41,056 bases of DNA, taken from contig JALEOL010000026.1 of assembly GCA_022766785.1 (NCBI GenBank), positions 1-41,056 of the forward strand, written 5' to 3'. Every line of letters starts with the position of its first letter. The first letter of the stretch is position 1. The stretch comes from Oscillospiraceae bacterium (GTDB lineage Bacteria; Bacillota; Clostridia; Oscillospirales; Ruminococcaceae). The translations under genes and the position numbers were made by a program. The notes below the pieces were generated by a model, which did no database searches, was not told the origin of the DNA, and was given only the letters and a program-made list of their open reading frames with translations. Positions 1 through 6,827 of this stretch are shown piece by piece.

Positions 1-36
1 CGGATAGCAGGAAAAATGCGCAGGCTGTTCAAATGA
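1..36 (+). CDS. C-terminal tail of an upstream gene (partial)
   Basis: Frame 1 reads RIAGKMRRLFK and stops at TGA 34-36, followed 17 nt later by a terminator hairpin. This fits the basic tail of a gene that begins outside the window. Eleven residues are too few to assign a family, and the reading frame is inferred only from the stop and the terminator spacing. Confidence 0.3.
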   Translation, partial: RIAGKMRRLFK

Positions 37-52
37 GGAAGATATTACATCA

Positions 53-82
53 GGGTGGGCAATGCTCACCCTTTAGTCTTTT
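53..82 (+). terminator. Rho-independent terminator of the upstream gene
   Basis: The hairpin GGGTGGGC-AAT-GCTCACCC (one G-T pair) is followed by TTTAGTCTTTTG. It lies 17 nt after the stop of the partial upstream gene and fits the end of that transcript. Confidence 0.6.
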
Positions 83-104
83 GTCAATTAGGGAATATAG
101 AATT

Positions 105-410
105 ACCAAAAAAGCCTTGATTGCTCGGAATACAACCTCACCCATAAGAATGGGACTGTATGCCGTCGGCAGCGCAACCTTTCCCTGTAAATAGTACCGT
201 TCACTTTTTATCCGCGAAAAATCGGCAAAGGGGGGAAAAGGGGAGAGGGGAAAGGGAGTCTGAGGGGAAAACCGTAGGGGGAAAGGGGGGAAATGCCGAT
301 TTTTGCCGGATTTTCTTTTTCCACCCTTTCTCCCGAAGGGTTTCCCCTCAGTCCCCGTGCGAAAACAAATAAATTATAAAGATCCAAACAGCAACCGTCC
401 ACACGATAAA
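105..410 (-). repeat. ~305-bp polypyrimidine-rich structured repeat, left copy
   Basis: Read on the minus strand, this matches 38378-38680 on the plus strand almost base for base over its central ~190 nt and more loosely at the edges. It holds a long run of C and T (plus strand: G and A, 226-295) and two inverted pairs. CTGAGGGGAAACC pairs with GGTTTTCCCCTCAG, and CGGCAAAAATCGGCA pairs with TTTGCCGATTTTTC. The arms are in the order A-B-A'-B', so they cross rather than nest. Short open frames on both strands across it look spurious. No transposase is seen. The rest of 1-590 holds the upstream terminator and the typA promoter, with no other gene visible. Confidence 0.8.
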
Positions 411-520
411 TCTATTCTTTAATCAACCCACCAAAATATAAATCTTGTTGTCAAAATAAACAAAATCAATCGTGTAAAATCGTTTATTGTGATCAAGTCT
501 ACAGATTTTTTCCGGACACC

Positions 521-549
521 TTGTAGAGTGGAAAAAAAAGTAGTATAAT
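521..549 (+). promoter_or_regulatory. Promoter of typA
   Basis: TTGTAG (521-526), a 17-bp spacer and TATAAT (544-549) lie about 50 nt before the typA start. An AT-rich stretch precedes the -35 box. Confidence 0.6.
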
Positions 550-598
550 AGAGAACAGTGTAAAGCAAGATATTAAAAAATAAAGGAATGTGAGAACA

Positions 599-2422
599 TT
601 GATAAGAAACGATTTAAGGAACATTGCGATAATCGCCCATGTCGATCACGGCAAGACCACGCTGGTCGATGAGATGTTGAAGCAGGGCGGCGCTTTCCGT
701 GAGAACCAGGTAGTCAGCGACCGTGTAATGGACAGCAACGCTATCGAGCGCGAGCGTGGAATTACGATACTTGCGAAGAACACATCCTGCATGTACAACG
801 GCGTGAAGATAAATATCGTCGATACCCCCGGTCATGCGGATTTCTCCGGCGAGGTCGAGCGTATACTCAAGATGGTGAACGGCGTTCTGCTTCTGGTGGA
901 TTCTTTCGAGGGCACTATGCCGCAGACCCGTTTCGTTCTCCAGAAAGCATTGGAGCTGGGTCATAAGATCATCGTTGTCGTAAACAAGACCGACCGCCCC
1001 GACGCGAGAAACAAAGAGGTAGTTGACGAGGTGCTGGAGCTTCTTCTCGACCTTGACGCGACCGAGGAGCAGATAGACAGCCCGGTTATCTTCTGCTCCG
1101 GCAGACTGGGGCTTTCTTCTTACGATCCCGACCAGATGGGCACGGATTTCAAACCCCTGTTCAATAAGATCATCGAGCATATCCCGGCTCCCGAGGGCGA
1201 TCCCGACGGCGAGCTCCAGGTTCTGGTGTCCTCTATCGACTACAACGATTATGTGGGCAGGATCGCTATCGGGCGTATCGAACGCGGCAGAATGCACAAG
1301 AACCAGGAGGTGATCGTTTGCGATCACCACAACCGCACCGAGCCGTTCAAGAGCAAGATCGTGTCCCTGTACCAGTTCGAGGGGCTTAACAGGGTCGAGG
1401 TGGACGAGGCTATGGTGGGAGACATCGTGTGCTTCTCCGGTATCGAGGGCGTAACTATCGGTCAGACTATCTGCTCGGTAAACTGCCCTGAGCCGCTTCC
1501 TTTCGTCAAGATATCCGAGCCGACCGTGGAGATGACCTTCTCCGTTAATACCAGCCCGTTTGCCGGCAGGGAGGGCAAGTTCGTCACCTCGCGCCAGATA
1601 CGCGAGCGTCTGATGAAGGAGACCCTAAAGGACGTTTCTCTGCGCGTATCCGAAAGCGATTCACTGGACGCGTACAATGTCGCGGGTCGCGGCGAGATGC
1701 ACCTGTCGATACTCATTGAGACGATGCGCCGCGAGGGATATGAGATGTCCGTCAGCACGCCGCGCGTTCTTACCAAGGAGATAGACGGCGTACTCTGCGA
1801 GCCGGTGGAGCGCCTTGTGGTGGATATCCCGGCGGATTCCGTAGGTTCGGTCATGCAGAGCATGGGACTGCGCAAGGGCGAGATGATCTCAATGCACCCG
1901 ATCGGGAACCGCACCCGTCTGGAGTTCCTGGTGCCGTCCAGAGGTCTTTTCGGCTACAGGAGCGAGTTTATGACCGACACTAAGGGCGAGGGTATCATGA
2001 ACTCTGTGTTCGACAGCTATAAGCCGTATTTCGGCGATATCCCGAGACGTACCGTAGGCTCACTGGTTGCGTGGGAGACAGGTCCTTCCATCACTTATGG
2101 GCTGTTCAACGCGCAGGAGAGAGGCACGCTGTTCATCGGCGCAGGCGTTCCGGTATACGAGGGAATGATCGTGGGCGTATCCCCGAAGGCTGGCGATATC
2201 GTCATCAACGTCTGCAAGAAGAAGCACCTGACAAATACCCGTGCTTCCGGCTCTGACGATGCGCTGCACCTTATCCCCCCGAAGCAGATGAGCCTTGAGG
2301 AGTGCCTGGATTTCATTCAGGACGACGAGCTTGTTGAGGTAACACCCAAGAGCATACGCATGAGAAAAGTGATCCTTGAGCGCGACCTGCGCTTAAAGGC
2401 AGAAGCCAAGACGAAAAAGTAA
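599..2422 (+). CDS. typA: Translational GTPase TypA/BipA
   Basis: Ribosome-associated GTPase of the EF-G/LepA superfamily, involved in ribosome assembly and stress adaptation. Visible motifs are the P-loop AHVDHGKTT near residue 16, the DTPGHADF G3 motif and the [11 protein letters not shown]4 motif, followed by EF-G-like domains II, III and V and the TypA-specific C-terminal domain. The length (~607 aa) is normal for the family. The frame opens at GTG 590, but that codon is only 3 nt from the AAAGGA site. TTG 599 gives [21 protein letters not shown], which matches how the family usually begins, so it is preferred; the spacing is slightly long. It has its own promoter. A YjjG-like HAD gene follows 50 nt downstream, probably on the same message. 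Confidence 0.95.
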   Translation: MIRNDLRNIAIIAHVDHGKTTLVDEMLKQGGAFRENQVVSDRVMDSNAIERERGITILAKNTSCMYNGVKINIVDTPGHADFSGEVERILKMVNGVLLLVDSFEGTMPQTRFVLQKALELGHKIIVVVNKTDRPDARNKEVVDEVLELLLDLDATEEQIDSPVIFCSGRLGLSSYDPDQMGTDFKPLFNKIIEHIPAPEGDPDGELQVLVSSIDYNDYVGRIAIGRIERGRMHKNQEVIVCDHHNRTEPFKSKIVSLYQFEGLNRVEVDEAMVGDIVCFSGIEGVTIGQTICSVNCPEPLPFVKISEPTVEMTFSVNTSPFAGREGKFVTSRQIRERLMKETLKDVSLRVSESDSLDAYNVAGRGEMHLSILIETMRREGYEMSVSTPRVLTKEIDGVLCEPVERLVVDIPADSVGSVMQSMGLRKGEMISMHPIGNRTRLEFLVPSRGLFGYRSEFMTDTKGEGIMNSVFDSYKPYFGDIPRRTVGSLVAWETGPSITYGLFNAQERGTLFIGAGVPVYEGMIVGVSPKAGDIVINVCKKKHLTNTRASGSDDALHLIPPKQMSLEECLDFIQDDELVEVTPKSIRMRKVILERDLRLKAEAKTKK

Positions 2423-2472
2423 TAGTACATCAGCCGCACGAACTCCGCGCGGCTGTATTTCTGAGGTAATGT

Positions 2473-3153
2473 ATGTACAAAGCAATTCTGTGGGACATAG
2501 ACGGCACCCTGCTGAACTTCCTGAAATCAGAGAACGCGGCGATAAAAGAGTGCTTCCGCAAATGCGGCATAGGGGAATGCACTGATGAGATGATCGGGGT
2601 GTATTCCCGTATAAACGAGGGCTACTGGCGTATGCTGGAGCGCGGAGAGATAGAGAAACCGGTGCTGTTTCTGCGGCGGTTCGAGGATTTTTTCGGGAAA
2701 TACGGAGTGAAGTGTGACGCGGAGGTATTCAACCGGCTTTATCAGCAGACGCTGGGGGAGCATATCTTCTTCAACGATGACTCCTACGAGCTGGTGAAAG
2801 CCCTCAGAGCGCGCGGTGTGAAGCAGTATGCGGTAACGAACGGGTCGTTTACGGCGCAGGACAGAAAGCTCAGGAAGTCCGGACTTGACAAGCTGCTGGA
2901 CGGGATATTCATTTCTGATGTGGTGGGGGCGGAGAAGCCCTCGGTCGGTTTTTTTGACAAGGTGTTTGCGGATATCCCGGAGGGCAGGGAAGAAGCGATC
3001 ATCGTGGGAGACTCACTGACCAGCGACATAAGGGGAGGAAACAACGCCGGGATCGCCTGCTGCTGGTACGACCCGGACGGTATTCCTGCACCTGAGGGCT
3101 TTCGCATAGATCACATCGTGACTGATCTGAGACGGGTCGCGGAGTTGGTCTGA
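2473..3153 (+). CDS. YjjG-type HAD hydrolase (noncanonical pyrimidine nucleotidase family)
   Basis: A 226-aa HAD-superfamily phosphatase, probably cytoplasmic, hydrolysing nucleoside monophosphates or similar small phosphates. Motif I is WDIDGTLLNF with Asp8 as nucleophile and Asp10 as acid/base. Motif II is VTNGS, the motif III Lys lies in GAEKP, and motif IV is VGDSLTSDIRGG. A helical C1 cap of about 80 residues sits between motifs I and II, as in the YjjG/YfnB group. It starts 50 nt after typA; the gap contains an imperfect hairpin (CAGCCGC...GCGGCTG) with no good T-run, so co-transcription with typA is likely. The YjjG assignment rests on overall layout; the exact substrate is not visible. 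Confidence 0.85.
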   Translation: MYKAILWDIDGTLLNFLKSENAAIKECFRKCGIGECTDEMIGVYSRINEGYWRMLERGEIEKPVLFLRRFEDFFGKYGVKCDAEVFNRLYQQTLGEHIFFNDDSYELVKALRARGVKQYAVTNGSFTAQDRKLRKSGLDKLLDGIFISDVVGAEKPSVGFFDKVFADIPEGREEAIIVGDSLTSDIRGGNNAGIACCWYDPDGIPAPEGFRIDHIVTDLRRVAELV

Positions 3154-3285
3154 ATGTCACGCGCATAATATTCTGTCGTAGTTTTCGTTCGTGGTGGGTA
3201 GGCTCAGTCGGGGTAGCGCTCGGTTGTTCAGTGGACTAAAAGAGTGCGGCATTAAAAAAAAATCGTGTTTTTTTGAAAAAAGCGC

Positions 3286-3314
3286 TTGACAAACACAGCT
3301 TTTTGTGATATAAT
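3286..3314 (+). promoter_or_regulatory. Promoter of tRNA-Pro
   Basis: A perfect TTGACA (3286-3291), a 17-bp spacer ending in TGTGA and a perfect TATAAT (3309-3314), 36 bp before the tRNA. This is the closest match to consensus in the window, as expected for a stable RNA gene. Confidence 0.85.
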
Positions 3315-3349
3315 ATAACACGTTGAAACGAACAGTTGATACGATCTTT

Positions 3350-3426
3350 CTGGGTGTGGCGCAGATTGGTAGCGCGCTACCTTGGGGTGGTAGAGGCCGC
3401 AGGTTCAAATCCTGTCACTCAGACCA
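3350..3426 (+). tRNA. tRNA-Pro (anticodon GGG)
   Basis: A 77-nt cloverleaf. Acceptor CTGGGTG pairs with CACTCAG (one G-T), followed by discriminator A and an encoded CCA. The D-arm is GGCGCAGATTGGTAGCGC. The anticodon stem CTACC/GGTAG closes the loop TTGGGGT, giving anticodon GGG. The T-arm is GCAGGTTCAAATCCTGT. It reads CCC and CCU proline codons. It has its own promoter upstream and a terminator 5 nt downstream, so it is a single-gene unit. Confidence 0.96.
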
Positions 3427-3431
3427 AGTTA

Positions 3432-3467
3432 ATGGCTCTGTTATGCGAAACAGAGCCATTCCTTTTT
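3432..3467 (+). terminator. Terminator of tRNA-Pro
   Basis: Perfect stem ATGGCTCTG / CAGAGCCAT with loop TTATGCGAAA, followed by TCCTTTTT. Confidence 0.85.
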
Positions 3468-3551
3468 ATCTCCTCTTTCGGGGAGCATCTAAAGACATCG
3501 AAAGGGTTATTTGGCGTTTGTCTTTAGTTAAAGGAAATTTTACCCTTTTTG

Positions 3552-3581
3552 GACGCTTGTTAGGTCAAGCGTCTTTTTTTT
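3552..3581 (+). terminator. Terminator hairpin with no evident gene in front of it
   Basis: GACGCTTG-TTAGGT-CAAGCGTC followed by eight T on the plus strand. No gene lies between it and the tRNA terminator, so it may be a back-up terminator or the leftover of a deleted gene. It overlaps the 3' end of the reverse-strand surface-protein remnant. Confidence 0.6.
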
Positions 3582-3796
3582 CGCCTGTTTCCGTATCGCT
3601 GTTATTCTCAACAATCGGTGCAATAAACGTGCCGTGCATATCTGCCGCCAACAAGTGCTTTCGTCATTTAAGACAGTACCATTTAGAACCCACTTGCTAA
3701 ACGTATTTCCTGAAGGAGCTGCATTAGCGGTCAAAGTAACGGTTGTACCAATAGTTGATTATCTTGTAGCCGGCAACGGTTCTGTTTTGTTGTTCA
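3556..3796 (-). pseudogene. Remnant of a secreted Ig-like / InlB-B-type repeat protein
   Basis: On the minus strand an open stretch reads STIGTTVTLTANAAPSGNTF, then SKWVLNGTVLNDES, the style of bacterial Ig-like or Listeria-Bacteroides repeat modules of surface proteins. A stop lies directly before it. After NDES the sensible frame shifts: the next frame gives LLAADMHGTFIAPIVENN, then SDTETGEKKDA and a stop, which reads as a natural continuation. So one frameshift and one in-frame stop break what remains of a larger gene. An ATG with GAAAGG ahead (minus strand, near 3796) opens a 12-codon frame that runs into that stop. The family call rests on style alone. Confidence 0.45.
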
Positions 3797-3874
3797 TGGT
3801 TGTACCTTTCTGTATAGTAATCGTATGTGAAACGAGACATCATGTCCCGTTCTCGGTGGGTATGGGTGACTTGA

Positions 3875-3903
3875 TTGACTTTTCTGGTCGGTCATGATAT
3901 AAT
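3875..3903 (+). promoter_or_regulatory. Promoter of the AT-rich membrane protein gene
   Basis: TTGACT (3875-3880), a 17-bp spacer ending in TGA and TATAAT (3898-3903), 51 bp before the ATG at 3955. Confidence 0.7.
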
Positions 3904-3954
3904 AGGAGTTGGAAGGCAACTGGGCGACATATCGGAATTTGGGAGGTACATTGT

Positions 3955-4545
3955 ATGAAAACATCAAATAAATTAGATATAATTTTTAGGTTAATCGCTA
4001 TACTCTTTTCGCTTTGTTATCTTGTCATTCAAATTTTTATAATAAGTAATTTTAGCGGGGAGTGGTACTTTACTGCATCAACTATTGTCTATTCGATTGG
4101 AATTATTCTCGGAATAGTTTTTCTAATAATGTACTTGCTTCTTTTTAGAAAATACAAAATTAAGTATGGTGTTTTATATTTAGTCTTAATAATTATTTTG
4201 CTCCCGTTTTTAATCTATGGTTCGTTAAATTACTATAAAGATTTATATATTGGGAAAATAGAATTGGAAACAGAAATATATGATATTTATAACGAAAGTT
4301 ATTATGAAGATTATCCTGATAGACCTAAAGAAATTCAACTATCCTATCCTGCTTGTAGTAGGCTTACAATTAGTGACGAAACGTATATTGACCTTATCAC
4401 GAACAATCCCTTCGACCAGACACGACTAGTACATGATTCGGCACATGATTTAACAACATATCCCCATATACATCATATTATCATCAAATTTTATGAAAAC
4501 ACCGGAATTTTGGATAGTGTCCAAATAATATATGATGAAGAATAA
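3955..4545 (+). CDS. Hypothetical AT-rich membrane protein
   Basis: 196 aa of unknown family. Three hydrophobic segments lie at about residues 10-32, 40-64 and 70-92. They are followed by a soluble tail of about 100 residues rich in Tyr, Asp, Glu and Ile, ending DSVQIIYDEE. The start ATG is preceded by GGGAGGT at good spacing and by its own promoter. Base composition is far more AT-rich than in the neighbouring housekeeping genes, and codons such as ATA, TTA and AGA are common, which suggests recent acquisition. It lies between a decayed surface-protein remnant and a block of tandem repeats. No catalytic motif was recognised, and no function is proposed. Confidence 0.7.
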   Translation: MKTSNKLDIIFRLIAILFSLCYLVIQIFIISNFSGEWYFTASTIVYSIGIILGIVFLIMYLLLFRKYKIKYGVLYLVLIIILLPFLIYGSLNYYKDLYIGKIELETEIYDIYNESYYEDYPDRPKEIQLSYPACSRLTISDETYIDLITNNPFDQTRLVHDSAHDLTTYPHIHHIIIKFYENTGILDSVQIIYDEE

Positions 4546-4565
4546 TACTGATTTATCTGCTTTTC

Positions 4566-4805
4566 AAATTCCCATTTATCGAGCACCTACCCTTCGTGTG
4601 AAAATGTTCGCAGGAATCGCTCTTTTAGCTGAATTGCCCGTGGGAGCACCCCCACAAATTCCCATTTATCGAGCACCTACCCTTCGTTTGAAAACGCTCG
4701 CAGGAATCGTTCATTCAGCCGAATTGCCCGTGGGGGCACCCCACATTCCCATAAGTCGAACAAAACGCTTGACCGGAATGGCTTTTTTGCATTAGAATTG
4801 CCGCT
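4566..4805 (+). repeat. 90-bp tandem repeat, two full copies and one degenerate copy
   Basis: Copy 1 (4566-4655) and copy 2 (4656-4744) share the opening AAATTCCCATTTATCGAGCA and differ at a handful of positions. A third, shortened copy (4745 to about 4805) starts ATTCCCATAAGTCGAAC. The 90-bp period keeps one frame open through all copies (87 codons, repeating IPIYRAPTLR), but that frame has no convincing ribosome site, so I read it as non-coding. The block ends about 18 nt before the ribosome site of the GLUG gene and may form its leader. Confidence 0.8.
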
Positions 4806-4836
4806 GATCGAGACAATTCAAGAAGGAGGAGAAGTT

Positions 4837-5646
4837 TTGACGAAAAAACTCAAGAAACCAATAGCGTTCCTGACAGTGTTCGCTATGCTTCTGTCTGTGC
4901 TGATGTATTTCCCCGAGGGAACGTTCGGAGGCTTCGGGCTGGGCGTCAGAGCGAGCGCGGCAGACGACAGCAACAGTGTTTATAACGACTTTGGCGACGA
5001 GGTATCAGCAGACATTTCACAATGCGTTGATCGAAATACGTATACGCCCGAAGAGCCTCCGAAAGACGGTAGTTGGTATCTAATATCAAAACCCGAGCAC
5101 TTATACTGGTTTGCTCAGCAAGTCAACGGGGGAACCCAGTATATGTGCGCCAGACTCGAAAAAGACATAATAGTAAACACCAATGTTCTGAAAGCTGACG
5201 GCACGCTGAATACTGCCGAAGCAGATACGTTCGCAGAGTGGAAGCCAATGGGCACAGCCGAGAAGCCGTTCACCGGGCTTTTTTACGGGTACGGTCATCA
5301 TATCAGTGGACTGTATTTCAATGATGATTCGGTGGAATATGGCGGTCTGTTCGGCGTTATCGGCGAAGACACTTACGGCAGAATATATGATGTCGGTATT
5401 GTTGACTCGTATTTCAACGGCGGCGCATATGTCGGCGCAATTGCGGGACAGAACAACTTTGAAATAGTCGCCTGCTTCAGCACAGCTGTGGTCGAATCCG
5501 CAAGCGGTACGATAGGCGGTCTGTGCGCCGATAACAATTATACTTTAACCAGAAGCTACTATCTCGACAGAGGCTTTGTGAATGCTGTCGACAGTGCAAA
5601 AGCGCTCGGCGCAGACTCTTTCAAAAACGGCGAGTTAGCATATTAG
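4837..5646 (+). CDS. N-terminal part of a secreted GLUG-repeat protein, cut by an amber codon
   Basis: The start is TTG 4837 with AAGGAGGAG 6 nt upstream; the frame opens earlier at 4798, but that would place the ribosome site inside the gene. The N-terminus is a signal peptide: MTKKLKKP, a hydrophobic run AFLTVFAMLLSVLMYF, and an ASA cleavage site near residue 42. Then comes one module that begins WYLISKPEHLYWFAQQVNGG and contains the GLUG-type strand GGLFGVIGEDTYGRIYDVGI. TAG at 5644-5646 ends this frame, yet the same frame continues with a second homologous module, so the gene is most simply one broken reading frame. GLUG modules occur in adhesins and in cell-surface proteins of gut Firmicutes. 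A truncated secreted 269-aa protein could still be made. Confidence 0.65.
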   Translation: MTKKLKKPIAFLTVFAMLLSVLMYFPEGTFGGFGLGVRASAADDSNSVYNDFGDEVSADISQCVDRNTYTPEEPPKDGSWYLISKPEHLYWFAQQVNGGTQYMCARLEKDIIVNTNVLKADGTLNTAEADTFAEWKPMGTAEKPFTGLFYGYGHHISGLYFNDDSVEYGGLFGVIGEDTYGRIYDVGIVDSYFNGGAYVGAIAGQNNFEIVACFSTAVVESASGTIGGLCADNNYTLTRSYYLDRGFVNAVDSAKALGADSFKNGELAY

Positions 5647-6345
5647 CTGTGCTACAATACAGTCCTTCCCAAATGGGGTCAGCTGCTTGAAGGCGAAAAT
5701 GCCGACAGTCTGCCTGTGCCAAGGACAGAAGAAAACGCAGTGTATTTCGCGAAGGATAAATACCACAACCACAGCGGCGAATACTGCGATCTGTGCGATG
5801 AGCTTCTGCCCGTTAAGCCGGAACAAGACACAAACGGATACTATCTGATAGAAACACCGAGTCATCTGTTATGGTTTGCAAACCTGATAAACGGAGGACA
5901 AGAAAATGGCAACGCCAACGCAAAACTCATGAATGATATCACGATAAACTCCGATGTCCTTGATGAAAACGGCAATCTGAAAACAGAAACATTTATTCCA
6001 TGGACACCTATTGGCAATGAAGAATATCGTTGTCCGTATATGGGCACGTTTGACGGCAACGGATATACGATAAGCGGTCTGTACTTCGATGACAATACAA
6101 CACCCGATGTCGGTCTGTTTGGCAGTGTAGTCGGCGGAACGATAACGAAGCTGCGCGTTGCGGATTCTTATTTCAACGGCAAGGAGAATGTCGGCGGTAT
6201 CTGCGGCAGCAACTACAACGGCGGTACTATCTCCGAGTGCTATGTTGAAGCGAATGTTACCGGGGTAAAGTATGTCGGCGGTATCTGCGGATACAACAGA
6301 GACAGTGAAATCAAGGACTGTTTCCATGAGGGAATGGTGTTCTGA
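5647..6345 (+). pseudogene. Second GLUG module, continuing in frame after the amber codon
   Basis: Same frame as the preceding fragment. Immediately after TAG it reads LCYNTVLPKWGQLLEG, then CDLCDELLPVKPEQDTNG and a second module (YYLIETPSHLLWFANLINGG, MGTFDGNGYTISGLYFDDN, VGLFGSVVGGTITKLRV, VGGICGSNYNGGTISECY, VGGICGYNRDSEIKDCF). It aligns with the first module strand by strand. The only possible start inside is GTG 5716, which has no ribosome site, so separate translation is unlikely. The frame ends at TGA 6343-6345 in the middle of a GLUG strand. The next codons in another frame encode a dockerin piece, so a deletion or frameshift lies at about 6343. Confidence 0.65.
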
Positions 6346-6491
6346 ACGCTCTTGACGCTTCCGCAATACTCAAAGGCATCGTGGAAATTAAGCCGGGCAA
6401 GAACCCGCTTATGGCAGACTTTAGCGGCGACGGAAATATCAACGCTATGGACGCTGCGGCAATTCTGAAAAGAGCTGTTGGTATAGCGTGA
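6345..6491 (+). pseudogene. Dockerin type I remnant
   Basis: In a frame shifted relative to the GLUG modules the sequence reads NALDASAILKGIVEIKPGKN, then PLMADFSGDGNINAMDAAAI, then LKRAVGIA and a stop. The second half is a full dockerin segment with the calcium loop D-F-S-G-D-G-N-I-N-A-M-D. The first half keeps only the end of its loop plus helix. Dockerins bind cohesins of cellulosomes, so the intact ancestor was probably a cellulosome-associated or scaffold-bound surface protein. It has no start codon and can be reached only by restoring the frame. Confidence 0.7.
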
Positions 6492-6508
6492 TCGCAACCA
6501 AACACTGA

Positions 6509-6546
6509 TTATCCTCCCTTGCAAACACAAGGGAGAATAATTTTCA
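6509..6546 (+). terminator. Terminator after the GLUG-dockerin gene
   Basis: TTATCCTCCCTTG / CAAGGGAGAATAA (one mismatch, 6-nt loop) followed by TTTTC, 18 nt after the dockerin stop. The hairpin is near-perfect and could act on both strands. Between here and the next promoter (6764) there is only a short perfect hairpin, GCTGGG-CAT-CCCAGC (6586-6600), and no gene. Confidence 0.75.
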
Positions 6547-6763
6547 GTATAGAGTTGAGGGGAATACAGAGGATACTTTCGGCTGGGCATCCCAGCATTT
6601 GCATGCTCTCTTATCATTATAATACTAATAACCAACAAATCGCCCCTGATATGGTTACTTTTCAAGATCAGCCACCGGGCACGAAAAATCCCCACGATCT
6701 GTTCCTGCCTGTAAGCACACACGGAAATGATTTTATTTTAACATGAATAATATAATTTATGTG

Positions 6764-6792
6764 TTGACATAATTATCAAAATATGATAGAAT
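6764..6792 (+). promoter_or_regulatory. Promoter of the AI-2E family transporter
   Basis: TTGACA (6764-6769), 17-bp spacer ending in TGA, TAGAAT (6787-6792). Confidence 0.75.
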
Positions 6793-6827
6793 AAAATAGG
6801 TTTTTCAGTATGAAAAGGAGGCAGCTT

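Noticed and set aside
614..1330. Long open frame on the minus strand within typA (238 codons)
   Set aside because: It mirrors typA, shows no ribosome site and no recognisable domain. Many such antisense frames occur here because of codon bias; typA has all GTPase motifs.
3195..3255. tRNA-like stretch GGCTCAGTCGGGGTAGCGC upstream of tRNA-Pro
   Set aside because: It resembles a D-arm but no acceptor, anticodon or T-arm can be folded around it. At most it is a tRNA fragment.
4532..4795. 87-codon frame through the 90-bp tandem repeats
   Set aside because: Open only because the period is divisible by three; it overlaps the preceding gene without a ribosome site, and the third repeat breaks the pattern.
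5644..5646. TAG as a recoded (pyrrolysine or read-through) codon
   Set aside because: No pyl genes or recoding signals are visible, and the same gene has a second lesion at about 6343, so decay is the simpler explanation.
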